From contig CAJHZI010000547.1 in assembly GCA_905160935.1 (NCBI GenBank), forward strand, positions 863,001-927,000: DNA of 64,000 bases, in the 5' to 3' direction. The notes under the pieces are model-generated. The model was not told the origin of the DNA. It did not search any database and worked only from the letters and a program-made list of their open reading frames with translations. Both the position numbers and the translations under genes were made by a program. The DNA is from Enchytraeus crypticus. Lineage: Eukaryota > Annelida > Clitellata > Enchytraeida > Enchytraeidae. This document shows positions 22,761-37,470 of the stretch, piece after piece (the first letter of the stretch is position 1; each line of letters begins with the position of its first letter).

Positions 22761-24141
22761 TTACTCTTACGCATACGTAGCACCGAGTTACCAATTGCCG
22801 TGGACTATAGCCAATACGAAGAATAACCGTAAAAAGTTACCTATCTAAGTGTTATTAATACTAAGTTCCTTATTAGTTGTTGCCTTAATAATTAAGTTCT
22901 TATTTCCCAATATTTGAAGCTAAAAATCTATATAGTTATTTTACTTAAATCTGTGTAGTTATTTTGAGAGGAAAATATTTGTTTGTGACTTCTTTAATTA
23001 AAACCTCAAATGATGAAAATTTGCAATGATTAGATATTCAATTATAATCGGAGTAAAGAAACCAATAATTTACCCAATATGTTTTCTACACTTCACTGGC
23101 GCTTGTACGTTGCTGTAAACCATCTCGATTAAAGTGCTACTCTAATCGTGTCGACTACGACAGCATCGAGCAGTAAATCAGACTTAGTTCATGAATACAG
23201 AATAGTATCATATTTCCATATATTTTCATTGAGGTTCATTCGTCCACGAGAACCTAACGCCGTGTTAACTCATAGGATTGTATTACTCTCCGAAATAATT
23301 GATAGGAAAATATTTTGAAGTAGTCAATCGTAAGCTTTAAATTCAAGTCTATGAATGGCCAACTCAAAATACCAAAAATAACCAGCATTTGTTGGTATAG
23401 GCTAATAAAAACAACGCCAGGCTATAGTCTAACAGTTTATTTGCCGTTATTCACTGAGTAATGGATGATATGACGCCGAATGAGTAATAAAAACATACGT
23501 ACAGGATTGTACGTATGTTTTAGTAACTAGTTGATGTTTTAGTAATCAGGACTAGTAGATTTAGTAATCGTTTTTATGTATTTTAACTTCCTAAATTTCT
23601 ACTTGTACATTAAAGTTTATAATTGTCAGCAATGCCTTATAAAGTATTTACTTCAAATTGGTTATATCTAAATTAAGTCTATTAACTATAATTATCATTA
23701 AAATTACTTCAGTATGTTCGCAAAATTGAGAATAGAAATAATAAAAAAGGCATTTTTAAGAGGTTAATGACGCATATTGGTGACAATAAAGAGCCATGGT
23801 ATTATGATAATGATATTTCATTAACTATTCCCACATATGTCAGAGTAACAGAGGTCTAGCTGCTACACTGATTGTGGCACTCTGCCACTAAGCTACTTGA
23901 CTCTTCATTTTAAAACGTTTACGTAACGCTACTGCAAAATTTTGCAGAGGACGGAACTTCATAAAGATACTTATTTATGGATTGATAAAAGAGTGTGATT
24001 AGTACTGTAATCCATTAAATTAGTTTGTTATTCATTGTATTTGTAATTTTGAATATCTGCAGTGCAGCTAAATGAAATAAAGCTTCGTTAAGGATAAATT
24101 GATAAATTTGACTAAATTAGTATATTTGTGTTATTTTTCAG
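22761..24141. other. Intergenic region upstream of MMP-B
   Basis: No coding signal. Contains a perfect 14-bp inverted repeat with a 4-bp loop (23,490-23,521; arm aaaacatacgtaca) and a weak tRNA-like A-box complement near 23,880. Confidence 0.5.
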
Positions 24142-24341
24142 TGGCCTTTCTATTGTTGGTCTCGAAATTCTAAAGCTTTGCAATTCGAAGGATCTGCTGC
24201 AATTTTTAGGGCTTAACACCTGGAAGTCATTAAATATATTAAAAGAAAACTCGTGGACTGAAATATAGCGGATCTGGGATACTTCCTCTCTTCCTCCCCC
24301 TCAAAAGAACTACAAAGTGAAGAAATAGTACGAACAAAAAC
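24142..24341 (+). promoter_or_regulatory. Possible MMP-B 5' UTR exon segment
   Basis: A good acceptor (ttatttttcag) ends at 24141, and no intron acceptor follows before the ATG at 24342. The 200 bp between may therefore be 5' UTR joined to an upstream non-coding exon. The ATG has A at -3 (aaaacATG) and is followed directly by a signal-peptide sequence, which supports the start choice. No core promoter was identified. Confidence 0.35.
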
Positions 24342-24440
24342 ATGAGCAGCTTAGCGAGAGCATACTGTTCTCTCATTTTTCTTGTATCGATGTGTAACAT
24401 GTTCTACGCTCAATCGACTATAACTGAAGACGATGCATGG
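24342..24440 (+). CDS. MMP-B exon 1: signal peptide
   Basis: Encodes 33 residues beginning [20 protein letters not shown], a short polar/basic start then a hydrophobic core, with likely cleavage near FYA|Q. Donor gtaaga, phase 0. Confidence 0.88.
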
Positions 24441-27400
24441 GTAAGATTATCTTTAAGTCAGAATATATCCGAAGTAAATCCGAAATAATAATTCTCTACC
24501 TGTCTGTCTGTCCAATGACAAGTATTCACAACTACTTTGAACAAATTTACTTGAGTAAAACTTGACAATTTAGGATAGAAAATATAGAATTGTACTATTA
24601 AAGATATACACCTTGAATATTCCAGATCCAATATTAAATAGTTGCAATTAGAACTAGTTTCTCAATATATTTTACAACAAGAAAAACCATCTTCAAGTTG
24701 ACTGGGCCTAACAGAATGTTTGAAAGTGCATTTGCTTCCTTGGACTACGTTTTAATGAGTGAAATAATTTCAAAAGAACCGAAACCGAAATATTAACTCT
24801 CGTTCTGTTGACGTGATGGAAGCCTGTAACATTACTTACTCCGTTATACTGCTATGAAAATTAATTTAAAATTTAAGTGTAATGGAATAATTTACAATTG
24901 GCTTACCGTAAGTAAAGAACAATAATCCAAAACACTATTACATTGTGTGAGTGTCTGAGTATTTGCAACATTTTGCACAAAGCACTTTCTAACGTGAATT
25001 GTATTGAGCGATAATGAACTCAAAGTTATGTTAAATTTCTAAATAGTCAAGTTATAAGATTTAAAATGCTAACAAATATTATTTCCAAGCAAGCCAATGA
25101 TCCGTCACACTGTGCTACCTGCAATTAACGCATAATTGCAATTATTTTGACTATATTTACTTTCAGACATCTATTACTACTACTTGACTATACTGATGTT
25201 AACATGTAAATGAAATCTGATCAATCGAACAATTAATATTTTTTAAAGTTTCATCATTAAAATATAGCTATAATCTTTTTAACGTAACTAAGAAATACTA
25301 CTCTTAAATTATTTTGCGATTAATTTTTAATAGTGAGTTTTATTTGTCTATTTTTCTCTATGATACATCGACAGTTGCGCCATCTTCTTATATTTATTCC
25401 AAAATAATAATTATCTTTCTAAATCTAAATAAAAATTACTTAAATTTAATCAATATTGTTAGGTAAATATAATTACTGCCGATAATCTTTATTGAATCAT
25501 TTTGTTATTCTTACAAAAAATACGCAGACATTTTTCAAGAAATATGGCTACATGTCAAGACCCATTGGAGATTACGGAGATCAGGCGGCAGCGTATAAGC
25601 AGCTATTGTTGGATATGCAGTACATGGCTGGAATCAATCAAACAGGTCTGATTTCTGTTAATCTTTTTATGATTTTAGAAAATATTCCAGTAAATTTATG
25701 ATTATGTAGATAATGAAATTTATAATTTGTTCGTCTTAAAGCTAATTTAGACTATATTTGTCATTATAATATTTTCTTAGTCATCCCATTAGGACTAAAC
25801 CAGTATGGCTATCGATAGGCTTCCACAGATGTAGATGTAGTCGTAGATGCTGTAGTCATTGTCCATCTGATACTTTTTGCTCATCTGGTTACACACACGA
25901 CAACCATGGTTAGTACCCATTCAGGTACTAACTGCACTCGATATAGCTTAACTTTGTTCATTGACGCACAGCTAAAACAAATCAGCTAACTCCCGCCACA
26001 CAAATGACACACTTTGATGACGAAGAAGTTAAACTCAGCTTTATTTTTTTACAAAGAGGTTCATGGTTATATTGAGCAATGTTATAAATTTAACGTAAGA
26101 AATGAAAGCGAAAGTATAACTTAAGACGCAACTGCTGCAATGCTATAGTGACTGTGCCACATCTACTGATGCGTCCTTTATCTTCATTGACTTGCCAATT
26201 CTTCCTTTATGAATGTAAATAATCCGAAGTTGCTTTAAATAAATATAGCTGAATTCGTTTTTGGGATATACAGCTGTGTGCTATTTATATTAGGCAAATT
26301 TTAACATAGGCATTTTAGTATATTTTAAACAACATAATTGATGCTTGATCACATTGCATATTGAACAATATGTACAGTAGAAATTAATCAAAGAAATCTA
26401 ATAGGCTTTAGTTCGTTTCAAATATTAATACAAACAATATTTAGATTACACATGTTGTAAATATTCATCTAAATATAAAATGGCGAATTTATTTATATGC
26501 ATATAAAAGACACGTCCAACAATATTGTTTTACTGATTGGTTTCAAAAATCATCTGATCTATCGTTTGTTTGTTGAAATACTTGTTAATAAAATCTTTAA
26601 TATCGTTAATCTCTCATTAAACGTGCTAATTAATTTTAGAATGGTAACAAGCTCCTTTCACAAATCATGTATTATTAGCTTTGCTTCCTCATCATCGGTT
26701 ATTTGCATTGCTAGAAACAAATAGAATAGAGCTTTAGGCCTACTACTCGTATTGTGCCCAGAGCACTGCAAGATAAATCAACTCGTTATTGAAGTATTCT
26801 ATGTTACGAGTAAACAATTAGACTACTATAGAATTTATATTTTTAAAACCACTTCAAAAGCCATTTTAGATAGGCCCTAAAGTTTTATTAAGGATTAGAG
26901 GCGGCGAAGTCATTGTGATTGGATCAACACTTTTGATCGATGGCGTTTCCTTATGGATCTGCTACTAGTCATGGCTCCAGGAATAAAATAAAATTGTACA
27001 CTTTACCTACACTCGCGACGAAGGGTCAACCATTCTAATGCTTCAATAGAACATAAAAGCTGGTAAAGTTGATGTTAACATCAGTTTCCTCACTCGAAAA
27101 AGCAAAAAAAAACGACTTAAAAACTAAAACTAACTATATGGTGAACATAAGGCATAAATTAATGTTGCAAATTTTCTATGAGCCTACTAATTTTAGGAGT
27201 AATATTAAATGACAAGGAGCTACAAGAATGAAATAATAAATGTTCTATCATTAACCAATGCTAATTGAATTAATATTGCGAAAAGAATGTGAACATATAG
27301 AAATAAATGAACACTTGTTTGGATAACTACTGATATAGAAAGTATTTTTATTAATGAGTTACATACTGACGACAGATCACAAAACTTCATCTAACGAACA

Positions 27401-30400
27401 CTTTCGTCGTAATTAATGAGCAAACTACATGAAGTTGACGGACACCATAATAGGTGGATATATATTAGGCCTACGTAGTGTAGGAGTCGATGTATAAGAA
27501 GTTGCTATATACATATTATGAAACAAGTTTCCGCAAATATCTTGTTTGTAACCAGGGCCCGATATTTTAGATTTACTTCCTACTGTAAGCGAGTAGGAGT
27601 CTGCCATTAATTAAGAGCAACTGAAGTCAAGAGGCAAGAATTATAACTGTATATCTTACAGCAAAATGCTAACCCGTAATTTGTCATCTTTTCATACCCC
27701 TTTAACTTATTTTTATCTCTCTATTTATATATCTACCTATTCTTCTCTCAACCCTATCTAATTTTCCATACGTGTATCTCCTTTTGCTCCGGGTTTTGGT
27801 TTTTGTTATATGGTAGGCCTAATGTACATATTACTAATAACAGTCTGTTGTCGCGCTCACTAATGGGAATTAATTCATCAATAAGATGATGATTTGGATG
27901 AAATCATCTTTAGATGATTGCATCCAAAGAACTTTATCGTAGCGTATTATCATACCTGAACTAGCTATTTCATTTCACTAATGCCTAATAACTTAGACAC
28001 AGCAGATAAATATAGTTAAGACTCAAATAAGATCTCAAAATGTCGCCAAAATAAGGTACACGGTATGACATACTTTACAGTTTAAAATTTAAAATAACAC
28101 GAAGAATATTGGACGAATTGATGGGACTAATTTTATCTATTTAGTGTTTAACGAGAGAAAAAATGTCATAATGGGAATACGATTATTTACATTGAACCTG
28201 CTATAAATCAGAATACTAAACATTGAGAGAGCGAGAGAGAGAAAAAATGAGAGATATAGGTAGATAAATGGATATAGATAAATTAATTGAGACTGAGATA
28301 GAGAGAATAAAAAGGAACTGAGAGAGTGACTGCAGGCTTAGCTTTGAAAATTAAAATTTGAGGTACTTTTTACACTAAACTCTTCAGTTCACGAGCTGTG
28401 ATGGCTGCTCTACAGAAGAGTGCAGTTACGGTCGGTCTATTCACAAGGTAATATTAATAAACGTTAAATAGGCCTATATTTTAATGCATTTTCCTTGAGA
28501 CTTATAGGAACATATTGCAATTTGACTCAAGTTGATTTGCACAAATTTGAGAATGCAACTTTTGGATTTGTGATTAAATTAGGCCCTATACAAGTTAGAA
28601 AATTGTATATTAATAATTTCGTAGAAAAAGTTAGCCTGATATTTTCCAATTCCTGGGCTCGCCAGTCACTGACAATGCTTTCGAGTGAGGAAACTGTCGT
28701 TAACCTTAGCCTTTTATTATTATTATTTTTTTTTTTTTTAATGCCCTGGGCTGTAAAGGTCCCTGGGCTAAAAAATAAGATAAAAGAGACTTTATTTAAT
28801 TAAAAGTTTTTAAAAAGCGATTAAAATAATTCCTCTGCACTCTGGGAAGCCGCTTTAGCCAAAGTGCCACTGAAGCAGACTGCATTGCATCGCTGGAGAG
28901 CAATAGACAGTCGCTGCCACAGAAAAGATTTTTCGCGCTTATCACCAGTAATGGCGCTGGTCCTCCTGCCTATTTCGTCAATAAAGTCTGATGCGAGAGA
29001 GTTGATGGGCCCCAGGGTCTCAAAGGCAAGTATTATTATTATTATAACATATTATTATAAAAAATTATATATAAACTATAAATATTAAATTCAGGTGTCC
29101 TGGACGAAGAAACGAGGAAGCTGATGGCGACACCTAGGTGCTCTGTCTCAGACTACACAGGACATGACGCCAGGCGTCGTAGGAGAAGACGATACGTGGT
29201 TCAAGGTGAATCATCAAAGTTTACTATTTAAATTACGATAAACTTCTAAGCAAATTCATTTGAGTAATTTGCATCTTCTTTTATAAGAGATAATTATGTG
29301 ATTTTGGTTTCTCTGTCACTACCATGAACGGCTGAATTATTTGAATTTTTTTGATGGTTAGCGAAAATATTTGCATTAGATTATTACACAGAAAAATTGT
29401 ATCGACAGGTTTTTTCGCTTTTGGGCATGCATATAATAGGTTGTTACACATAGGTATATAAGAAGGATTCTCTCTAATACTTCGTTGGTTATTACCAATG
29501 CTGTGTCTGGGAAATTGAAGAGTAGACCAACTGTAAACTGCACTTGTCGTAAAAGGTTACTTAGCAGAGACCGAACCGGCACAAAAAAGCTTTCGTTATC
29601 GTGATAGCATTATTGAAGTATGTGCTCTAGACTTGCAACAGGACTAGCCACAAAAGAGAGATTGAGATGCGTTATTGAGCTCAGTGCATGCTAGTTTTGT
29701 ACTTGTATAAGCATGAAAGCGCAGAAGATGGTGATTATGTGTCTGCTTGTAAATACGAATATAGCTGTTTATTTGTAATTAGGTAATTACAAAACAATAA
29801 ACATCTAAAAAACAACAAATAGCTGTTTTTTTAATTATTGTTTTGTAATGGCAAGGATTGTTCGAACCCCTTTTGTTGGCTTGTTTTGTGCCGTTCAATA
29901 AGTGCACATATTTTACCTCCTATTAAACACTTCCGAAGTGTTTTGTTTCTCCCCCAGTAAAATTCACCCAACGGCTAAGGGTATTTACAACTACATTCAC
30001 ATTTACAGGAATGAATCTCATCCCTAAGCTATTAAAGCACATTTCTACTATTTTATACGTAGGATCTATATGGAAAAACAAAGAAATTACATACGGGTTC
30101 AATAGCTACACCAGTCAGCTAAATCAGACCATTCAGAGGAGCACTCTCTTAAATGCGCTACAGGTAAGATATGCAACAAAAACTTGTTTTGCTGTAATTA
30201 AATCTTCACAAAATGAGGTTTAGTGTCCGGGCTATCAGCTATTAGATCGAGCCTAAAACTAAATGCACTACTTGTATTGTAGCGCTACTGTGGCATGTTG
30301 CATACAGCAGTGCGTATATAAATGTACTTATTATTATTATTATCTGAAGAAAATATCATGAGTCTTCAAAATAGCTAAAGTTAGTCCGTATCATACGTCC

Positions 30401-32776
30401 CTGACATTGCCTTATGGCGAGAAACCGGACCCTAAATTCTTATTGATTGATTGATTGAATGCAATTAATATAACTTTTATTTTGAAGTCGAATTGATCTT
30501 TTGCTGTGCATGTCCATTCAAAACATACTATATAAACAAATTCAAAACTATTCAAAACAGATTGTATTGTTTCAGTGATGCAGAAAGGCTGCGCATCAAT
30601 ATTATTAATGCCTGGTATTAATGGCTGGTAGCTAAACGCCTTTTGCATTAATGAATATTAGCATTAGAAGCTTAGAATCTTACAATAAAACTGAATTTAA
30701 TATTGAGAAATTCCATTACCTAGTTAGAGTGTTACTCGCATTGAGCTAAATAAGACTCATTTTCGAATTATATATTGAAAAAAATCAGCTCAGTTTGAAC
30801 CTGTAATTTTTTCTACAATTTTTCATATTGTTCGAATTCAACAGTATTGGTCGCGATATGCGCCAATCACGTTCAGAGAGACTTCTCCAAGCAGCACAGA
30901 CATACAAATCTCATTTGCTAAAAGAGATCATGGAGACGGGTATCCTTTTGACGGTCGCTCAGGCGTCCTAGCCCACGCCTACTATCCTGCCTATGGTGGT
31001 GATGCTCACTTCGATGATGATGAACAATGGACACTAAATAGCTATTCAGGTAATGCACTATTTAGCTAATCAGCCAAATACCAAGTAAATAGACTTTAGT
31101 GCCCCATAAATTGTTTGCCCCATAAATGAACTTTGTTCGATTGATTCTGCAAATTGTTTCAATTCTTATCGTAGCAAAATAGTTTACTATTAGGCTACAT
31201 TTGCAAAACGCGCGTAATTAATAAATTAACAATGTAAAAGTGGCTGTCACAGAGCTTTCAAATACTCTGAGGTAATATAATAAGTATTAGCAGACTGTTA
31301 GGACTAGGGTTTTTATTTATTCGTGAGCCGCCCGATTTGCACATATACAGAGACACTAATAATTTTATCAATTTTTTAGTTTCGGGGCCTTAAGAGACGA
31401 CTCTTTGTTAGATAAAGAAGGTATTTGAAAGACTATCGCATAAGAAAGCATTATTTACATCTACATGTATATCTACATGTATATGTCGCATTCTCTATTG
31501 TAGAGAATGAATATTTATGATGGCCCAAGATGCATCGTCATGTAAATGCATGCTGTTTCTTTCTCGCTCATTCACAAACGCTTAATTATTGAAAAGAAAA
31601 TTCTCATAATAGATTGTAATCGATATATTGCAAATTATCTATACATTTGAATGAAGATTTGAACTACTCTTTTTCTATTTACATCAAAAGAAATCGTCTC
31701 TTTTGACACTGTGAGCAAGTAATAAGTCGATCTTTTATTCTAAAATAGTCAGAATTTATCATGGTGAATTCCTGGTCAGGCTTAGTCATTACAATGGTAT
31801 AAGCAAGAGCTGAAAGACAGAATTTTCTTTAGCGAACGAAAACGGAATGGGATGTGCAGTGACGATTAATTTAATAATTTTCTCTTATCTTAACCATGAA
31901 GTACAACTTAACCTCCTGTTTATAAAACAAAGATTACTTGAGCATTCCCTGTTCCGAGTAGTGTTTTCTTAAAAGGCGGGTCTAAGGTTTGTAACATATT
32001 CCTATTCATAGTCGTCTGCAGTCGAGTACCATAGAAATCACTAAACCAATAAGCAGTTAATCCATCAACAAAATGCCATGCCGTATTCACACTTAATATA
32101 ACCTATATATTTAGAATAAAGGTTTCTAGGGTTGTCTTTCTTTGCCTTCCTCAGTCTTTGCTTAGTCGCCTTCTACGACACTTGAAATTTACTTTTGGTC
32201 TAGTCTTGGGTTGGCCGAACATAGAACATCATTAGCGGGTTCTATGATAATATCACCTAAGTCCTAATAAAGCTTAAAATAAATCGTGATTACAAACCCA
32301 AAGAAACGTAAGAGTAATGTATGCTTGTAAATAGAATGCGTATATCACGTTAGTGCCATCTCGCCTTTCACACAGATTTCAATCAGAAATGTTCGAAATA
32401 AATCAGGAATACTGAGTAAATGAGTGCATCTGCAAAGGTATACTAATACCTTTAAATATTATCTAGCACGGAAGAATACATGTTTACATGTTTAATTGTA
32501 TATTACAGTGACTTGTTTATTAAATATAAAACATGTAGATAGTTTAAATCCCATTATCGTTTAACGTTAGTTTTATCTTCTAACTCCAGTATCAGGGACA
32601 TCTGAGACAATGAACATCAGATATGTTAGCTATATTAGTATGTATATGATAGTTATCTATGACAGTTGACGTGAAGCGATTAAGAAATAATGATGCATAC
32701 GTATAAGTGCAGTTCTATTTGTCATTTAGTGTTTATTGTATGTAACCTTCTATCACGTATTGATATTGTAATAACT

Positions 32777-32825
<49 letters not shown>

Positions 32826-33540
32826 AATAACTTTAAGAAAACTCAAAATATCTCTACGAAATTAAATTTTCGGAGCTTCTAGGGGAGGAATTTCTGCGTA
32901 TATCCTGCAAATTTGATGAAAATATTTTCATTAGTTACGAAATTACAGCATTTCTACGAGAAAAGTGCTAAAATCAATTTTAACAAAACTTTTTGAAATG
33001 TCAGTCGTTCCTTTAAAGAAAATAACGACCATGAAAAGGCCGTTTGCTTAAGTGGTGGAGTTTAAACCTGCACTACATTGCTAGCTACTCCAATATCAGA
33101 TGCCTAAAATTCGTTCTTATGTTAAAATTATTCCTAAATTTTGAAGAAAATGTCCGGTCCTTTTGTTTAAAAAGCCTTGTTAAAATTGATTTTAATTTTT
33201 TTCGAAGAAACGTTGCATTTTGTTACTTCTGAATATATTTTCACCAAATTTGCAGGATATGTGTAGAAGTTCCTCCTCTGGAATCCCCGAAAATTTTGTA
33301 AAACTATTTTGAGTTTTGTTCAAGTTATTAAGACTTTTGGTAAAGAAAGCCTCGTTAAAACTGATTTTGCGCTTTTTTCGTATAAAAGCTGTAATATTTT
33401 TCCTGCTCGATAGATTTTCATCAAATTTGCTAGATATACGCAGAAATTCCTACCCTAGAAGCTCCGTAAATTTCGTAGAGAAATTTTGAGTTTTCTTAAA
33501 GTTATTGAGATTTCGCTAGGGGATTATTATTTTGCCCCAG

Positions 33541-33593
<53 letters not shown>

Positions 33594-36500
33594 GAAAAAA
33601 AAGAAAAACAAAGTTTATAAGATCTTCTCTCGTTGCCAAACTCAGAATGATTCTTATAAAATTATATCTGATACTCCCAAACCTCTATTTTGTGATTAAG
33701 CTACTATTGTGCTTGTGATTTCGATTTAACTTACTATTGGTGTAACTGTTGCATGGCTGAATTCAAATGATTCGGCTAATCTATATAGTATTTCTTCATT
33801 TCAAAAATGTACGGGGTAAGAAAATACATCTTTGCATACATGTATAAAAAATAATTGCATAACTCTACTAACAACATGTAATTCTAGTCATTTGTGACAT
33901 TTATTACTAATTTAAGACTTTAGTCATATATTTCTCCTTTTAAGAAATGTTACACTGCAAGTATGTGTACTGTAGTTTTGACAGAATCTCTTGGTCGGCT
34001 GTAATGCTTCAGGCCACATGCATCATGAAGTAAATTTATTGTCAAGATTGTTAAACTACGGACATCTCATACTTACGTACTCATCACGACTACCACGAAG
34101 CACGATGTTTGAGTCGAAACGTAATGACAACAAAACATCGCAATATCGATGATTCCAGTATTGTGATATTTCAAAATTATAGGATTGGGCAACTAATAGG
34201 ATGCTATGCTCGCTGATATAGAAGCTAGACTTTTATGTACAATACACACTATAGACCTATTATATATCACATTTCTGTACGTTAATAGCTAAGCAACTGG
34301 TTTACTCCGGTAAAACTCCAGATCTGTTACCTGGTAATTTTTAGCAAATTTTTATGAGTGTCTGATTGAGAATTATAAGTGAAGACATGATATACTAAAT
34401 CTGGTCATGGTTTATTCGCAGCATAGTAATTAATTACAATATTTGCTAGAGTTAAACTTACCGCAAATAACATTGGCTTAATTGTCAATATATACATGTA
34501 CTAGGTTTCATTGATGATATACAGCATGCATGGACGAAAATGTACATGTATATAGAGTATTTACGAGCGTATATACTCATTAGTATACGGAGCATTATAT
34601 GCGTATGTATGAGCGTTTACAGCCTTTGTCAGGCCCACACTGGAGGATTGTTCCAACCTCTGGTCACCTTATCGTAAATATGATGTTTATTTAATCGAAT
34701 CAGTCTACAGAAGGTTTACCAAGCTCTTAAATGGTTTGAGCGACCTGCATTATTCCTTTAGACTAAAAGCTCCCGATACAGATTCATTAGAGTTACGCAG
34801 ATTAAAGTCTGATTTATGTACATACTTTAAAATTATGAATTGTATTTGCCTTGAGAGGAGTTTTTTCTATTAAACAAGTAATCACTCGTAATAATAGTGC
34901 TACCTTAAACTTAAATACCTTTATGTATTATTCTGAGAGTTACTATTATAGCAATAGATGTGTAAAATCTGGTAACTACCTGCCGTCTAGCATTGTCATG
35001 GCTTCTTCATGTAATACTAAGAAAGGTTTATGCAAATCTGATCTACATGTATGTACATTTCTAAAATCTAGACAATAAACTGATACATACATGTAGATCT
35101 ATAGCAAATATTTATTTCGATGTGATGTGACAGATCTTTGATGTTCTTTTCAAATTTTTTCTGTGTGCATGCACACAGAAAGAATTTGAATTTGTCAGAA
35201 TTGTGTATGATGTTATGAATAAATAAATATAATAAATAAGTAAATAAAAATGAAGTAGATCAAATCGACTTACAAAATTACACAACAATAAATGCTAAAT
35301 TGGGTTGACACAAATAGACAATTTATAAATATCATAAGGAATAGAAAGGAGGAATGGATGGGTCATTGTCTGTGACGGGATGGTTTACTAAATGAGGTAG
35401 TGGGGGATGGAAGAAAACAAGCCTAGATTGGACCAGAATCGCGATGTTGAATGATTTGATGACTAATTCGAATGTTGATATGAAGAGCAATAGAGACGAT
35501 AGAAATGTGTGGAGGAGTTATGCCATGGACCTGCCAAAGTCCACTAAGAGAGAGGGAGAAAGAGACATGTAGCGAGCATGTAGGATCATGTACAGGGTGC
35601 GCATTAAAAAATATCCTCCTAGCACAATTGCGATAGCTTAGTCAATTCTTAATATTTCGTCTTGAAATTTTACGGTTCTCTTGCGGAGGAATTTAGCCAC
35701 AAACTAACCCAATTTTGTAAAAATATTTTAAAAGGAACCGGAGTTATCCAAGTTTTTCGAAAAAATTAATTTTTTTCATTTAACACGCAACGTAAAACGT
35801 CAATTAGAATCAATTCCTTTTTGAAAATGTGCTGACCCTGAAAAAGGCCGTTAGATGATGACGACTCTGATATTGCGCTACAATGTGTGCTCGAAATGAA
35901 CGCCCTGGGCTTTAATGCCGGCCTGAAGTCTTTTCTTACAAATAAAATTGCGCTGTCAATAGACTGCTGTGGTAGGTCTTTCCAGATGTCTTGAAGAACA
36001 GCCTTTAATTCCATTGTGTTTCTGGGTTTGGGCTTGAAAGCACGACACTTTTCCAACATGGGTCTCCAGACAAAGAATCAGGTGGATTAAAATTGGGAGA
36101 ATTAGGAGGCCAATCATCCATTTTTATGAAATCTGTCCTGTATTGTACAAGAAAGTATTGCGCAAGACGTGAAGTGTGAGCCGGCGCGCCGTCCTGTTGA
36201 AAAATTAAATCATTTGACTTTAACTTTTTGCAGTCTTCAATCAGTTTCGGCAGAATAGTGCTAATGTAATACATTGTAGCACAATATCAGAGTCGTCATC
36301 ATCTAACGGCCTTTTTCAGGGTCAGCACATTTTCAAAAAGGAATTGATTCTAATTGGCGTTTTACGTTGCGTGTTCAATGAGAAAAAAGCAATTTTTTCG
36401 TAAAACTTGGATAACTCCGGTTTCCTTAAAAATATTTTTACAAAATTGGGTTAGTTTGTGGCTAAATTCCTCCGCAAGAGAACCGTAAAATTTCAAGACG

Positions 36501-36824
36501 AAATATTAAGAATTGACTAAGCTATCGCAATTGTGCTAGGAGGATATTTTTTAATGCACACCCTATATATAAATGTATACCGAAAAATATTGTGTTCTTA
36601 AAACGGGACTATTCCATATCAACGCTAGAAGCCAATATTCATATTGAGATCTCAGAGCGCCGAAAATGGAAGGTCGTAGTTTTACCCACTGAAGCTTTTA
36701 ATATAAGTTTTAAATCTGTATCCACAATCCAGCCGAACTCAGACCTCAGACGAGTCTGACGGGATCCGTTGCTAAAACACAATAATTAACTAAATTGTAA
36801 AATAATATTGTATCTCTCTATAAC

Positions 36825-36870
<46 letters not shown>

Positions 36871-36918
36871 TATCGCGAGAGAGGGAGAGAGGACGAATGT
36901 ATAATAGACCCTATGTAC

Positions 36919-36982
<64 letters not shown>

Positions 36983-37410
36983 AATTGGTTATGTTGATCT
37001 ATATTAGAATGTTGTTATTAGCAAGAAAAATTATATGACGTCATGACGTCACTATGACGCGTGAATTATGCAAATTATGTAAACATTGCAGTAGTATATA
37101 AGGGAAGCTAAAAATTGATTCGGGGTCGTTGTTTTCGGCCTTGTCTTGTGTTGTTGAAAACCTGTCGGTGAGTTGGTACTCCCAGGGTTATATGTACTTT
37201 GTGCATTGTGACAACCTGTTAGCGAGTTGGTACTCCTAAGGTTGTGTGTATTGTGAAAACCTGTCGGTGAGTTGGTACTCCTAGGGTTGAGTGAATACGT
37301 GTAGCGTATTGTAAAAACCTGTTGGTGAGTTGGTACTCCCAGGGTTGAGTGAACACGTATATTCCATTCTTGTATCTGTAAGCATTTGTATATATGTAGA
37401 TCTGTGTAAT

Positions 37411-37470
<60 letters not shown>

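Noticed and set aside
30009-30062. Longer MMP-B exon 4 starting after the AG at 30,007-30,008
   Set aside because: In frame, but it inserts 18 residues between YVVQG and the conserved WKNKEITYG segment; the acceptor at 30,061-30,062 gives the family-typical sequence.
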